Below are positions 35,878 through 46,590 of a stretch of 64,000 bases of DNA, in pieces (position 1 is the first letter of the stretch; each line of letters begins with the position of its first letter). Where the stretch lies: positions 1-64,000 of the forward strand of contig NZ_AEDD01000012.1 of the NCBI RefSeq assembly GCF_000179615.1, read 5' to 3'. Both the position numbers and the translations under genes were made by a program. Source of the DNA: Paenibacillus curdlanolyticus YK9. GTDB taxonomy: Bacteria > Bacillota > Bacilli > Paenibacillales > Paenibacillaceae. Below the pieces are notes generated by a model. That model did not search any database. It had not been told where the DNA came from and worked only from the letters and a program-made list of their open reading frames with translations.

Positions 35878-38388
35878 TTACTTGCCGTGGCACAGCTTAT
35901 ATTTCTTGCCGCTGCCGCAAGGACATGGATCGTTGCGGCCGATGCGCTCCGCCTCATCCTTCTGGACTGGACGCTTCGCCGCTGGTTCGCCGCTGCCGCC
36001 CGATTCCGTCTGGCCCTTCGCCACTTCCTGGCGCTCAAGATTATTCTCGACATGCGCCTTCATAATATACTTCGTAATCTCTTCTTGGATGTTCTCGATC
36101 ATTTCCTTGAACATCTCGAAGCCTTCGAATTGGTATTCACGCAGCGGATCCGTACCGCCGTATGCACGAAGGTGGATACCTTGGCGAAGCTGATCCATCG
36201 CATCGATGTGATCCATCCACTTGGAGTCTACCGCACGGAGTACGACAACCTTCTCGAACTCGCGCATCGTTTCTTCGCCGATCAGCTCTTCACGCTCATC
36301 GTACAGCTGTTGCACTTTATCGAACAGCAGCTCGATGATCTCTTCTTTCTCCTTGCCCCATAGCTCGTCTTTCGTGAGCGTGTCTTCCTTCAACAAGTTG
36401 CCGTGCGCGTAATCAACGATTGCCTGCAGATCCCACTCTTCCGGAATGTCGCCTTCGCAATGCGCTTCCACGATCCGCTCAACGACCGGCTTGATCATAT
36501 CCGTCGCGATTTGGCGAATGTTCTCGGACTCCAATACTTCGCGGCGTTGTTTATAAATGATTTCGCGCTGCTGGTTCATTACATCGTCATACTGCAGGAC
36601 GACTTTACGCATATCGAAGTTGTTGCCCTCGACGCGCTTCTGAGCCGACTCTACCGCACGGGAGATCATCCGGCTCTCGATCGGTTGATCCTCATCGAAG
36701 CCAAGACGCTCCATCATGCCCATGATGTTCTCGGCGCCAAAGCGACGCATAAGCTCATCCTCGAGCGACAGATAGAACTGGGACGAGCCTGGGTCGCCTT
36801 GACGTCCCGCACGACCGCGCAGCTGGTTATCGATCCGGCGGCTCTCATGGCGCTCCGTGCCGATAATGTGCAGACCGCCTGTTTCCGGAACTTCCTCGCC
36901 GAGCAAAATATCCGTACCGCGGCCAGCCATGTTCGTTGCGATCGTAACCGCTCCCGCTTGGCCAGCGCGCGAAATGATCTCCGCCTCTTCGGCATGATAC
37001 TTCGCGTTCAGTACTTTGTGCGTAATTCCACGTTTCTTAAGCATCTCGGAGACGCGCTCCGAATTCTCAATCGATACGGTACCCACGAGCACTGGCTGGT
37101 TGTTCGCGTGACGTTTGACGATTTCCTCGACTACCGCCTTGAACTTGCCGTTCTCCGACTTGTAAACCACGTCCGGGGAGTCCTGGCGGATGTTCGTACG
37201 GTTCGTCGGAATTTGGACAACCTCGAGTCCGTAGATCTTCTTGAACTCTTCTTCTTCCGTCTTTGCCGTACCCGTCATGCCCGCGAGCTTGCGGTACATA
37301 CGGAAGTAGTTCTGGAACGTAATCGTCGCCAGCGTCATGCTTTCGTTCTGTACTTTGATTTGTTCCTTCGCTTCGATCGCTTGGTGCAGGCCATCGCTGT
37401 AACGACGTCCAGCCATCAGACGACCTGTGAATTCGTCGACGATAACAACTTCATCGTCCTGTACAACATAATCCACATCGCGGCGCATAATGAAGGTAGC
37501 CTTCAGCGCTTGCTGAATGTGGTGGTTCAAGAGAACATGCGCATGATCATATAAGTTATCGATGCCAAAAGCGCGCTCTGCTTTCTCGACGCCCGCTTCC
37601 GTCAACGTTACGTTGCGAAGCTTAATGTCGATCGTAAAGTCCTCGTCTTGCTTCATGCGGCTAACGAAACGGTCAGCAGCAAAATACATCTCCGTCGACT
37701 TCGCCGCCTGACCCGAAATGATGAGCGGCGTACGCGCCTCGTCAATCAGAATCGAGTCCACTTCGTCAATGATGGCGAAGTACAGCGGACGTTGAACCAT
37801 TTGTTCCTTATAAAGAACCATATTGTCGCGCAAATAATCGAAGCCGTATTCGTTGTTCGTGCCATACGTGATGTCGCAAGCATAAGCTTCTTGCTTCTCA
37901 GCATGCGTCAAGCCGTGCAGGTTGCAGCCGACCGTCAGGCCGAGGAACTCGTATACTTGTCCCATGAGCTGGCTATCCCGCTGCGCAAGGTAATCATTGA
38001 CTGTGATAACGTGAACGCCTCTGCCGAGCAATGCGTTCAAATAAACAGGTAGCGTACCAACCAGCGTCTTACCTTCACCGGTTTTCATCTCTGCGATTTT
38101 GCCGTCATGCAGCACCATGCCGCCAATCAGCTGTACGTCAAAGTGACGCATGCCCAGCGTACGCTTCGCTGCTTCGCGAACCGTAGCAAATGCTTCTGGC
38201 AAGATATCATCGATCTCTTCGCCCTTCGCAAGGCGCTCCTTGAACTCCTGCGTCTTCGCACGCAGCGCTTCGTCCGACAGTCCCGTGAACTGCGGCTCTA
38301 TTGCGTTAATTTGTTCGACCGTACGCATCAACCGTTTAACTTCACGTTCGTTCGCATCGCCAAATATTTTCTTCACTAATCCGAGCAT
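35878..38388 (-). CDS. secA: Preprotein translocase ATPase SecA
   Basis: An 836-residue motor that pushes preproteins through SecYEG. Visible parts are the Walker [12 protein letters not shown] (about residues 100-110), the [18 protein letters not shown] Walker B region, the preprotein cross-linking domain, the second helicase fold ([29 protein letters not shown]) and a C-terminal zinc motif [14 protein letters not shown] that binds SecB or phospholipids. I start at ATG 38388 rather than the TTG two codons upstream because GGGCGG is then at normal distance. In Bacillus hpf directly precedes secA; here a PA14 protein gene is inserted between them. Confidence 0.98.
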   Translation of the reverse strand: MLGLVKKIFGDANEREVKRLMRTVEQINAIEPQFTGLSDEALRAKTQEFKERLAKGEEIDDILPEAFATVREAAKRTLGMRHFDVQLIGGMVLHDGKIAEMKTGEGKTLVGTLPVYLNALLGRGVHVITVNDYLAQRDSQLMGQVYEFLGLTVGCNLHGLTHAEKQEAYACDITYGTNNEYGFDYLRDNMVLYKEQMVQRPLYFAIIDEVDSILIDEARTPLIISGQAAKSTEMYFAADRFVSRMKQDEDFTIDIKLRNVTLTEAGVEKAERAFGIDNLYDHAHVLLNHHIQQALKATFIMRRDVDYVVQDDEVVIVDEFTGRLMAGRRYSDGLHQAIEAKEQIKVQNESMTLATITFQNYFRMYRKLAGMTGTAKTEEEEFKKIYGLEVVQIPTNRTNIRQDSPDVVYKSENGKFKAVVEEIVKRHANNQPVLVGTVSIENSERVSEMLKKRGITHKVLNAKYHAEEAEIISRAGQAGAVTIATNMAGRGTDILLGEEVPETGGLHIIGTERHESRRIDNQLRGRAGRQGDPGSSQFYLSLEDELMRRFGAENIMGMMERLGFDEDQPIESRMISRAVESAQKRVEGNNFDMRKVVLQYDDVMNQQREIIYKQRREVLESENIRQIATDMIKPVVERIVEAHCEGDIPEEWDLQAIVDYAHGNLLKEDTLTKDELWGKEKEEIIELLFDKVQQLYDEREELIGEETMREFEKVVVLRAVDSKWMDHIDAMDQLRQGIHLRAYGGTDPLREYQFEGFEMFKEMIENIQEEITKYIMKAHVENNLERQEVAKGQTESGGSGEPAAKRPVQKDEAERIGRNDPCPCGSGKKYKLCHGK

Positions 38389-38569
38389 CAGCAACCGCCC
38401 TACCTTTCATCGTACCCCGTATTCAAATACGTCATCTTGCCAGTCGCCGCCAGTCATCATACGGATTCATATGAGGGCGGGTACGCTTTCTCTCAATGCC
38501 TAAATTGTAACAGTTTGAACACTTTGTCGCAATGTATACAATTCGCTTTCCAATAACATCCGTACATAA

Positions 38570-38599
38570 ACAGAAAGCTGCCCTAGTTCCTAGAGCAGC
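38570..38599 (-). terminator. Terminator of the PA14 protein gene
   Basis: GCTGCYCTAG-type arms (38577-38586 and 38590-38599, one mismatch) with a three-base loop, followed on the minus strand by TTTCTGTTT. It lies 43 bp after the stop at 38642. Confidence 0.65.
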
Positions 38600-38641
38600 C
38601 AATCTTACAGTTATTTGTCGATTATGATCTAACGTTCAATA

Positions 38642-40297
38642 TTAATTAAGGGTAAACGCATTCGCTGGTATAACTTCCTTAGCCTGAGACTGACTCGACC
38701 ATTGCAGTTGAACGAAACCGTTCCTAGGCCCATTGAAATATTCCATTTTAATATCATACTTCTGTCCGGCGACAAGTGCAATCGTGCCAGTAAATTCCGA
38801 AACGCTGTTAGTCTGCCAACGATCAATAATTAACTGCCCATCGATCCAAAGCCTTACGCCATCATCTGTTAATGCGTGAAAATTGTAAGTGTCCGTATAC
38901 AAGGGTTGAATCTTTCCCGTCCAACGAACCGAGTAGGTTTCCGGATCGATCAATGCGTCCGGGACAGTCATTCCCCAGTTGAAATCAATCTGCTGATCTA
39001 CTCTCGTCGTTTTGAGATCCGTTAGGTCTTCATTATTAAAATACTCTGCTTGCAATCCTTGCTGCGCGCTCGGCGGTGTTAGGTTATCGATCGTCCCCCC
39101 AATTGCGCGGAGCATGCCAGTCGGACCATCGCTCATATAAAGCGTACCATCGCTGCCGATGGATAAATCAAACCGGCCCACCGTATTATATGAACTTTTA
39201 AGCGAACCTTCGGGAGTTACAACTTTGATTGCAGCAGGGCCCCAAAAATAAATCAGTCCTTGACTGTCCACGATTGGAGTCGTATAAATACTCACACCCG
39301 TGTTTAATTTCCACTTGACCGTTCCGTCCATGTTCAATGCCGTAAATTCCGCTTGCGCATTTGAATTGCCAATGTAAATAGTCTCTCTTTGCTCATCAAT
39401 AACCGGGAAGGTAAATACGAGATCACCAACCGGATATGTCCAATTCAAGGTGCCATCATGACCTACGGAATATAAAATCGCCTCATTGCGTCCAATCGCA
39501 TAGACGTTGCCATATTTATCAATTGGCGGAGCCGTGTAGTAAATAGATTCTGTTGCGGTTGACAACTTGGTCGACAATGTATTTCTCCAATAGGACGTGC
39601 CGTCTGCATGGAGCGCAATTATTTCGATACGTCCATCCATAGCTTGAGCGAAGATGGTGCCATCTTCAGCAATTGCCGGTGCAGATAAGTCGTTAACGTT
39701 AAGATAGGTTGTCCATTGTATCGATTGTTGCGTTGGATTAAAGGACAATATATATCCATTCCTGCAAGAAATAATAAGGTTACCGTTATGATCAATAGCT
39801 ATTCCGCTTATCGGTTTCCCAATCAGCGAGGTGAATACGTCTGCCCCGTTCGAATTAATTGCAACCAATCGCTGACCTGCCCCAACATATATCGTTCCGT
39901 CCTGTCCGATAATAGGCGATGTTGTAGCGGCATACTGGGTACTATTTGACCATTTCAAAGAACCATCTGGGTTTAAAGCATACAACTGTGAACTGCTCGA
40001 TGCCATATTCGCGATATATATCGTGCCATCAGCGCCAATCGTTGGTGAATAATTCGTATTCCCAATCGCATAAGTCCACTTGGTATTTAGATTAGCATTA
40101 ACCCCAGCAAACCTCGAATTTCGATTCCAGCTCGTTGCCAACGGCTGTTGAGCGTTCAAATCATATGCTCCTTGCGCATAGCCTTGTCCTTGCGAGAATA
40201 GCGTAGTCGAAGCCGCCGCTGAAGTTGCCTGTACTAATATCGCAGTTAATAAACAGACTAGCGCGATGACTCCCTTAGTTTTAATAAATTTTCTCAT
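38642..40297 (-). CDS. Secreted PQQ-type beta-propeller protein with C-terminal PA14 domain
   Basis: 551 residues. Signal peptide (residues 1-30, ending SAAAS). About eight blades of a PQQ-like propeller follow (about 65-400), each with a pattern such as DGTIYIANxxxxLYALNPDGSLKW. A PA14 domain ends the protein (about 415-551; LQAEYFNNEDL, YSVRWTGKIQPLYTDTY, GVRLWIDGQLIIDRW). PA14 domains bind carbohydrates in several adhesins and glycosidases; propellers of this type often serve as protein or sugar platforms. No sortase, SLH or LysM anchor is visible, so it is probably released or bound to surface glycans. ATG start with GGGGGAGG seven bases upstream. It interrupts the conserved hpf-secA pair. 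Confidence 0.88.
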   Translation of the reverse strand: MRKFIKTKGVIALVCLLTAILVQATSAAASTTLFSQGQGYAQGAYDLNAQQPLATSWNRNSRFAGVNANLNTKWTYAIGNTNYSPTIGADGTIYIANMASSSSQLYALNPDGSLKWSNSTQYAATTSPIIGQDGTIYVGAGQRLVAINSNGADVFTSLIGKPISGIAIDHNGNLIISCRNGYILSFNPTQQSIQWTTYLNVNDLSAPAIAEDGTIFAQAMDGRIEIIALHADGTSYWRNTLSTKLSTATESIYYTAPPIDKYGNVYAIGRNEAILYSVGHDGTLNWTYPVGDLVFTFPVIDEQRETIYIGNSNAQAEFTALNMDGTVKWKLNTGVSIYTTPIVDSQGLIYFWGPAAIKVVTPEGSLKSSYNTVGRFDLSIGSDGTLYMSDGPTGMLRAIGGTIDNLTPPSAQQGLQAEYFNNEDLTDLKTTRVDQQIDFNWGMTVPDALIDPETYSVRWTGKIQPLYTDTYNFHALTDDGVRLWIDGQLIIDRWQTNSVSEFTGTIALVAGQKYDIKMEYFNGPRNGFVQLQWSSQSQAKEVIPANAFTLN

Positions 40298-40371
40298 CTG
40301 GAAACCTCCCCCTTGTGTATAATTGTATATCGGATGGCAAGTGGGAATTTATTACTATTTTTTTCAGACGC

Positions 40372-40403
40372 AATAAAGCCCCTTCTCCAGCGGAAAAGGG
40401 GCT
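40372..40403 (-). terminator. hpf terminator
   Basis: AGCCCCTT and AAGGGGCT form a perfect 8-bp stem (40377-40403), followed on the minus strand by TTTATTG. It lies 40 bp past the hpf stop. Confidence 0.75.
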
Positions 40404-40442
40404 GCCATATTCAATGGGATAGTTGTTGGTGCGTAAAGAGCG

Positions 40443-40988
40443 TTAACGCTGCTCGATGAGCCCGTATTTACCGTCGCTACGCTTGTAGACGACATTCACT
40501 TCCTTCGTGTCAGAGTTGGCAAAGACGAAGAAATTATGCCCAACCATATTCATTTGTAAAATCGCTTCCTCCACATCCATCGGTTTGAACGTGAACTGCT
40601 TCGTGCGGACTACCTCGAAGTCCTCCTCTTCATCTAATACTCGGACGGTTGATCCCGACTCCTTGAAGAATGTACGTATGCCGCTTTCGTTACGGATTTT
40701 GCGATTCACTCTAGTTTTGTGTTTACGAATTTGACGTTCCAGTTTGTCCACTACCGCGTCGATCGAAGCGTACATATCCTCGCTCTTCACTTCAGCCCGC
40801 AGCATGGCACCCGTCAGCGGTATCGATACCTCAACTGCATGATATCCTTTGGTTACCGATAGGGTAACATTCGTTTCGGAGGTTTCTGGTGCTTCAAAAT
40901 ACTTTTCTAGGCGGCTAGTCTTCTTCTCGACGTATTCGCGAAGCGCTTCCGTCACTTGGATGTGTTGACCTCGAATATTGTATTTCAT
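40443..40988 (-). CDS. hpf: Ribosome hibernation promoting factor, long form
   Basis: 181 residues. The N-terminal HPF/YfiA domain (about residues 1-100) binds the small subunit between mRNA and tRNA sites. The C-terminal domain (about 125-181; KQFTFKPMDVEEAILQMNMVGHNFFVFAN) dimerises and joins two ribosomes to 100S particles. It corresponds to YvyD of Bacillus, a stress-induced protein. ATG start with GGAGGAG six bases upstream and an extended -10 promoter. Own terminator, so monocistronic. Confidence 0.97.
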   Translation of the reverse strand: MKYNIRGQHIQVTEALREYVEKKTSRLEKYFEAPETSETNVTLSVTKGYHAVEVSIPLTGAMLRAEVKSEDMYASIDAVVDKLERQIRKHKTRVNRKIRNESGIRTFFKESGSTVRVLDEEEDFEVVRTKQFTFKPMDVEEAILQMNMVGHNFFVFANSDTKEVNVVYKRSDGKYGLIEQR

Positions 40989-41014
40989 AGGGCACTCCTC
41001 CTTTACTTGTTCTT

Positions 41015-41036
41015 ATTATATCACAGGGTCAGGCTG
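41015..41036 (-). promoter_or_regulatory. hpf promoter (extended -10)
   Basis: On the minus strand a consensus TATAAT (41015-41020) is preceded by TGA, an extended -10 (TGnTATAAT). A weak -35 (TTCGAC) lies 15 bp upstream. The ATG is 27 bp downstream. Confidence 0.5.
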
Positions 41037-41155
41037 TCGAACATCTTTATTTTCAGTTATTTGTGAATTTTCTGATATTTTGTTGAAATCAATAGAATTG
41101 TCTGTAATCACTGTAATAGAACGCGTACTTTTGTCGAACCCCAAGTCGATCTAAA

Positions 41156-41183
41156 ACATGAAAAACCCCGGTTTCCCGGGGTT
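41156..41183 (-). terminator. Cold-shock gene terminator
   Basis: AACCCCGG and CCGGGGTT form a perfect 8-bp stem with a TTTC loop (41164-41183), followed on the minus strand by TTTTTCATG. It lies about 60 bp after the csp stop. Confidence 0.85.
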
Positions 41184-41241
41184 AGTCTCATGTCTGGTGT
41201 TGACACCTTCTATGATGTTGGCTTCAAATTAAGCCGAATGA

Positions 41242-41439
41242 TTACAGTTTAGTAACGTTAGCAGCTTGTGGACCACGTGCGCCTTCGACGATGTCGAATT
41301 CGACCGCTTGGCCTTCTTCCAGCGTTTTGAAGCCATCAGCTTGGATAGCGGAGAAGTGAACGAATACGTCGCCACCTTGTTCCGTCTCGATGAAACCGTA
41401 TCCTTTTTCTGCGTTAAACCATTTTACTTTACCCTGCAT
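41242..41439 (-). CDS. Cold-shock protein, CspA family
   Basis: A 65-residue single cold-shock domain that binds single-stranded RNA/DNA and melts RNA structure. RNP1 KGYGFIE and RNP2 VFVHFSAI are intact. The frame extends 19 codons upstream, but the family always starts at [15 protein letters not shown] lies ten bases before ATG 41439. It has a consensus promoter about 60 bp upstream and its own terminator. Confidence 0.95.
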   Translation of the reverse strand: MQGKVKWFNAEKGYGFIETEQGGDVFVHFSAIQADGFKTLEEGQAVEFDIVEGARGPQAANVTKL

Positions 41440-41500
41440 GCATAACATTCCCTTCATCTTCAAATGCTGTGAATCGCCTTGTAGTAAGGCCCACAAATCG

Positions 41501-41529
41501 AATATAACGCGACTTCATATAATTGTCAA
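41501..41529 (-). promoter_or_regulatory. Consensus sigma-A promoter of the cold-shock gene
   Basis: On the minus strand TTGACA (41524-41529), a 17-bp spacer and TATATT (41501-41506). The leader to the ATG would be about 55 nt. That is shorter than the thermosensor leaders of some csp genes. Confidence 0.75.
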
Positions 41530-41668
41530 ACATTTTTTTGAAAACGGATACATTGAGAATTATTAGGACTTTAGAAGTAATTATCTTCAGTGTTTTTCCC
41601 AGCTTATCTCAACTTATCCCCTCTATTAACCGATATTCCTATCATTACGATATAGGAGGGTTTAATTC

Positions 41669-44600
41669 ATGGGTCTAAAGACACGTCATTGGAAACTAGC
41701 ATTCGCCGCATTGCTAGTAACGCAATGTATGGCTGTCGCTCCAGCCGCGTACGGTGAAGCACTAGAGAACAACACCGCAAATATTCTCGCTTCTACCCAG
41801 CCTTATGTAGAAGGTGAGTTGATCGTTAAGTTCAAAGAAGGCGTTAACCCTGATGCGGTAGCCGAACTCATCGACGGCGACGTTTCAACAGAAGCAGATT
41901 CTGACTCAATTAACGTATCGACAATCGAACTGGCACCGGGAGCTACCGTTGCATCAGAACTGCCCAAGCTTCTGGCTGACAACCGCGTTGAGTACGCAGA
42001 GCCGAACTATATCGGAACGATACTTGAAACACCTTCCGATCCAAGATATGCCGAACAATGGTATGCGCCTCGAATTAAAGCAGATCAAGCTTGGAACACG
42101 ACAACCGGAAGTTCGGGCATGATCGTTGCCGTTATTGATACAGGAGTGGATTCCGATCATCCTGATCTAATTGCTAACTTGATACCTGGTTACAACACAA
42201 TCGACAATACGACCAACACAGAAGACATCCATAGTCACGGCACACATGTATCCGGAATTATCGCCGCCTCCATGAACAACGGTCAAGGCATTTCGGGAAT
42301 CGCCCCGTCGAGCGCCATCATGCCGCTAAAAGCCATGAATGATGGAGGGACTGGCTCTTCTCTTGATGTTATCGAAGCCATTCAATGGGCAACCGATCAC
42401 GGCGCCAAAATCATCAATATGAGCCTCGGCTTCTCAAGCTACTCGCAAGCGATGCAAGATGCCGTTAATTACGCTAATAGCATGGGGGTTCTAGTTGTTG
42501 CCGCTGCGGGTAATAACAATTCCTCGGCAGCAAGCTACCCAGCTGCGCTCGCTAACGTCCTTAGCGTCGTAGCTACGGACACGAATAATGCTAAGGCATC
42601 GTTCTCCAACTATGGTACGACCGTAGATATTTCCGCACCAGGCACCGAAATCCTTAGCACTGTCCCAGGCGGCGGCTATGAATATAAGCAGGGGACGTCT
42701 ATGGCTTCGCCTGTCGTTGCTGGCGGCGCCGCACTTGTGTGGAACAGCCATCCGGAGCTTTCTACTTCGGAATTGACTCGACTTTTAGAAACGACAACTA
42801 TCGATCTTGGAACGGCAGGACGCGACAACACTTTCGGTTACGGGCTCATTGACGTCAATGCTGCCATAAATGCGGATCCAAACGCTAATACGCTGGGACT
42901 GCGTGTGAATCAGGTCTCGGCTGATCCATTTGGCCCTACTGGTTCCAACACCACCACTGTTACGTTCTCTTTGGATGTCGCAGCTAACGTTTCCGTAAAC
43001 ATTTATGATTCATCTATGAATCTCGTGAAGACCGTCATGACCAATCTCGCCAAAAAAGCAGGAACAAACACGTTCACTTGGAACGGTAAAAACACGGCTA
43101 ACCAACTCGTACCTTCCGGCGAATACCAAATCGAACTAGATGCAAGTGCAACAGGTTTGGGTTTCCAACGAGCTTATGAAACGATTACTATCGACCGCGA
43201 AGCGCCAGCTTTCAACAACTTAATTGCAGGCCCGTTAGACCAAGGTCACAAATACGGCTATACCTATGACTTATCAGAAGAAAGCTACGTATCTCTAACC
43301 GCCTACAATAACTTGAACAAGCTTGTATACACGTTTACATCGAATGAGCTTCAACAGGCAGGCAATCATACGTTGCTCTTCCTCGACATGGATACTGATC
43401 TAGGCATCCGGATTCCGGGTAAATACATCTATCGCCTCGAGGCAAAAGATCCAGCAGGCCATACGACAAAAATCGAACAAATTAGCTATGTGAACTATAC
43501 AGGTCCAAACCTGACTGCCGTCAGCGCTTCCGTTAGCCCCTTCAAGCCGACGGGCACGAGTACTACTGCTCTGAAATATACGCTTGGCGATGACGCCGCA
43601 GTTACTGTTCAGGTACGTGACGCGAACGGTATCGTCGTCCGGACAATCGTCAACAAACAAGCTCAAACGATGGGAGCTAAGTCAGTAGCATGGAACGGTA
43701 AGAATGATAACGGCGCTATCGTCCCTGACGGCGTCTACAGCTATCGCATATCCGCTGACATCGAGATTGCAGAGGGCATAGGTTTCCATAACGAAGCATC
43801 AGGAACTGTAACGGTCGACACGACTGCGCCTGTTATCAACGGACTAACAGCATCGACTTCATTATTCGAGCCTAACGGAAATAACACGATTACATTTAAT
43901 TACTCATTGTCTGAAGCAGGCAAAACGACAGTTGCACTTGTCAACAGCAGCAATGCAACGATTAAAACATTCGCAAGTAATATCGCAACTACGGCTGGCA
44001 GTCAGTCTGTTACTTGGGACGGCAAAACATCCGCAACTGCATTCGCTCCAGACGGAACGTATACATTAAAGGTAACAACGACCGATGCCGTCGGACTTAT
44101 TGCAACGAGCACCGTGCCATTCACATTGGAATCAGGTGCTCCAAAGATTACAGCCGTCAGCGCAACGCCTAATCCTTTCAAAGTAACAGGAACAGCTAAT
44201 GCAACGATTAAATATACGAATTCAGAACCGGTGACAGCATCCATTGTCATTGTTGACGGCAACGGAAGTACGATTCGCACGCTAGCGAATGCGCAATCAC
44301 AAACGACAGGCGCTAAATCTATCACTTGGAATGGTAAGAATGATGCCGGGGCGCTTGTTGAGGATGGAACCTACACGTATCGGATTCTCGTAGAGGACGG
44401 CACAGGACTGACAGCCGAAGCGACCGGTACAATCGTGACAGACAAAACAACACCTGTCATTAGCGGTCTGGCTGCATCCCCTTCCGTCTTCGCACCAACG
44501 GGAAGCAACAATTTGCACGTTAACTTTGCATTATCCGAGGCTGGCAAAACAACTGTTACTATTGTGAACAGCAAGAATGTGGCGGTTAAAACGATTTGGA

Positions 44601-45376
44601 GCAGCAAAGTAACCGAATCTGGCAATCAAACGCTCGATTGGGATGGAAAGATCTCCACGACGGCATTTGCACCGGATGGTTCCTACACAGTGAAAGTTAC
44701 CACCACTGACGCTGTAGGATTTAGTTCAACGCAATCGACTGCTTTCGACATCGAAACTGGCGCCCCACGCCTTACCGCTGTGAGCGGTACTCCAGCTGTG
44801 CTGAAGGCGACAGGCACAACGAATGCAACGATCAAGTACACTGTTTCCGAGGATGCTATTGTATCCGTCCTGATCTATGATTCAGAGGATACGCTCGTAC
44901 GTACGCTGTACAATGCATCTACGACAGCAGGAGCTAAGTCCGTACTTTGGAATGGCAAGAATGATGCTGGGGTTGTAGTTGAGGATGGAATCTATACGTA
45001 CAAAATTAATGCAGTTGACGTTGAAGGCCATGCTTCAGAAGAAGCGAGTGGTACAATTGAAACTGACAAAACGGCACCTTCGATTACGGGTATCACTACA
45101 TCCCCTTCTACTATTGCAGTTGGGGGCAGCACAACGATCGGATACACGGTCTCCGAATCAAGTAAAGTAACAATAGCTGTCTATACGTCGGCTAACGCAC
45201 TCGTTCGTACACTGCAATCGAACGTGCAACAAGATTCGGGAAGTTACTCCATAACTTGGAACGGCACAAAGTCAACAAACGTTGCCGCCACTTCTGGAGT
45301 CTACACTGTTAAAATTACAGCAACTGATGCGGTAGGATTCCAAACGATCACGACTGTGAATGTAACGGTACAATAA
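41669..45376 (+). CDS. Secreted subtilisin-family protease with tandem FlgD-like Ig domains
   Basis: 1235 residues. Signal peptide (about 1-29), propeptide with a fervidolysin-like segment (YVEGELIVKFKEG) and an S8 catalytic domain. The triad is D157 (AVIDTGVD), H190 (SHGTHVSG) and S344 (GTSMASP). About eight FlgD-type Ig-like modules of roughly 100 residues follow, each ending in TWNGKN...DGxYTYxI. From residue 615 the modules alternate between two types, so the real unit is a pair of about 210 residues. Such modules act as spacers in secreted enzymes. No membrane or wall anchor is visible at the C-terminus. ATG start with TAGGAGGG nine bases upstream. It shares a bidirectional terminator with the convergent methyltransferase gene. 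Confidence 0.93.
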   Translation: MGLKTRHWKLAFAALLVTQCMAVAPAAYGEALENNTANILASTQPYVEGELIVKFKEGVNPDAVAELIDGDVSTEADSDSINVSTIELAPGATVASELPKLLADNRVEYAEPNYIGTILETPSDPRYAEQWYAPRIKADQAWNTTTGSSGMIVAVIDTGVDSDHPDLIANLIPGYNTIDNTTNTEDIHSHGTHVSGIIAASMNNGQGISGIAPSSAIMPLKAMNDGGTGSSLDVIEAIQWATDHGAKIINMSLGFSSYSQAMQDAVNYANSMGVLVVAAAGNNNSSAASYPAALANVLSVVATDTNNAKASFSNYGTTVDISAPGTEILSTVPGGGYEYKQGTSMASPVVAGGAALVWNSHPELSTSELTRLLETTTIDLGTAGRDNTFGYGLIDVNAAINADPNANTLGLRVNQVSADPFGPTGSNTTTVTFSLDVAANVSVNIYDSSMNLVKTVMTNLAKKAGTNTFTWNGKNTANQLVPSGEYQIELDASATGLGFQRAYETITIDREAPAFNNLIAGPLDQGHKYGYTYDLSEESYVSLTAYNNLNKLVYTFTSNELQQAGNHTLLFLDMDTDLGIRIPGKYIYRLEAKDPAGHTTKIEQISYVNYTGPNLTAVSASVSPFKPTGTSTTALKYTLGDDAAVTVQVRDANGIVVRTIVNKQAQTMGAKSVAWNGKNDNGAIVPDGVYSYRISADIEIAEGIGFHNEASGTVTVDTTAPVINGLTASTSLFEPNGNNTITFNYSLSEAGKTTVALVNSSNATIKTFASNIATTAGSQSVTWDGKTSATAFAPDGTYTLKVTTTDAVGLIATSTVPFTLESGAPKITAVSATPNPFKVTGTANATIKYTNSEPVTASIVIVDGNGSTIRTLANAQSQTTGAKSITWNGKNDAGALVEDGTYTYRILVEDGTGLTAEATGTIVTDKTTPVISGLAASPSVFAPTGSNNLHVNFALSEAGKTTVTIVNSKNVAVKTIWSSKVTESGNQTLDWDGKISTTAFAPDGSYTVKVTTTDAVGFSSTQSTAFDIETGAPRLTAVSGTPAVLKATGTTNATIKYTVSEDAIVSVLIYDSEDTLVRTLYNASTTAGAKSVLWNGKNDAGVVVEDGIYTYKINAVDVEGHASEEASGTIETDKTAPSITGITTSPSTIAVGGSTTIGYTVSESSKVTIAVYTSANALVRTLQSNVQQDSGSYSITWNGTKSTNVAATSGVYTVKITATDAVGFQTITTVNVTVQ

Positions 45377-45392
45377 TTGGTTAAATGAAAAT

Positions 45393-45427
45393 AAGCGACC
45401 TCATTGATACGATGAGGTCGCTTTTTT
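45393..45427. terminator. Bidirectional terminator between protease and methyltransferase genes
   Basis: AAGCGACCTCAT and ATGAGGTCGCTT form a perfect 12-bp stem, followed by T6 on the plus strand and TTATTTTC on the minus strand. Only 3 bp separate it from the methyltransferase stop. Confidence 0.85.
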
Positions 45428-45430
45428 CTT

Positions 45431-46456
45431 TTATTCTTTGATTGCCGTGACTTCCATCGAACCATTATAATGCCCGGATATGCTATACTGGACAACTTTA
45501 AAGCCCAGACGGTTGAGCGTAATGCTCAATGAACGGAAAGAAAAGTAATTAAGATGCTCGATAATCCGCCACATCGGATCGGAATCCTTCTTTATCATAG
45601 AGAATGCACTTTCATAATTCGGTGTTGAAATCCATAATACACCGTGATCAGACAGTAATTCTCGGGCTTTGCTTATTGCGCCCACCGGATCACTCATATG
45701 CTCGATAACGTCGCCCATAGCGATAAGGTCATATTTATCATCTGTTCGATATTGTTGAAAATCATCCGTATATACGGGAATATTCAACATTTCAGAAACA
45801 GCTTGAGCGTACTTAGGTCGAATATCCAACCCCGTTACGTCAAATAAATACTCCTTAGCTACAGCGGAAAACTCCCCTGCGCCTACTCCTACCTCCAGTA
45901 ATCTAGGACCTTGTACATGTTGACTCAAGTTCATCACGATATTACCGATTGTCGGGAGTAAATGTGTTTTGGGATTCAAATTGAATTCAAAAGCAGATCC
46001 CGACAGTAGCTCACCAAGATTTTCTGGATATCGACTTGCATAAAGATGATGACATTGTTCACAATGCATCCAGAGCCGAATAGGATCAAAGCCAGGAATA
46101 TAATCCAGTGAAGTCACCGTATTGTATGCCGAATGCGGGGTGCCATCTCCTCCACATAATGGGCAAAATGGTACAACGATCTCCTTATCAGGTTTTTTGT
46201 AAGAATAACTGTGTGATGGATGTTCATCTTTAACCAAAAGTTTTGAGAAGGATGGATTTAATTGAAAAGCTTTTGTGTGATAAGCATATGATGTAGGAGC
46301 ATCCCCCATACGATTACATATTTCACCCAATCGAAAACAAGCTATCGCTGCAGTATCTTGATGCCCTATTATTTGAATATATTTTTCAGCAGCGAGCACA
46401 TCGTTCTTCCCTAGCAATTGCTCAGCTTGACTAAGTACCTGTTTAGCATCAATCAT
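45431..46456 (-). CDS. Class I SAM-dependent methyltransferase with TPR-like and zinc-ribbon regions
   Basis: 341 residues. An N-terminal helical TPR-like part (about 1-75) is followed by a zinc ribbon (CPLCGG ... CEQCHHLY, about 95-135). A Rossmann methyltransferase domain follows (about 180-285) with the SAM motif LLEVGVGAGEFS and the acidic motif II DLIAMGDVIEHMSDP. The zinc ribbon plus methyltransferase layout is common among sugar and glycan C- or O-methyltransferases. It is divergent from a TPR glycosyltransferase gene 134 bp away, so the two may decorate the same surface glycan or flagellin. The gene is more AT-rich than the left half of the window. ATG 46456 with GAGGAG is chosen over a TTG one codon before. 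Confidence 0.8.
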   Translation of the reverse strand: MIDAKQVLSQAEQLLGKNDVLAAEKYIQIIGHQDTAAIACFRLGEICNRMGDAPTSYAYHTKAFQLNPSFSKLLVKDEHPSHSYSYKKPDKEIVVPFCPLCGGDGTPHSAYNTVTSLDYIPGFDPIRLWMHCEQCHHLYASRYPENLGELLSGSAFEFNLNPKTHLLPTIGNIVMNLSQHVQGPRLLEVGVGAGEFSAVAKEYLFDVTGLDIRPKYAQAVSEMLNIPVYTDDFQQYRTDDKYDLIAMGDVIEHMSDPVGAISKARELLSDHGVLWISTPNYESAFSMIKKDSDPMWRIIEHLNYFSFRSLSITLNRLGFKVVQYSISGHYNGSMEVTAIKE

Positions 46457-46590
46457 CAATTACGACTCCTCTTAATTCAAAGTTGTGTCTTAATTAAAAT
46501 ATCGGTCGCTCTCTCGAATTCGTTTAATCGAATGACAGATTTGATCCGATATATATAAATAAACATACTTATTTAATGACCGGAGGAACC

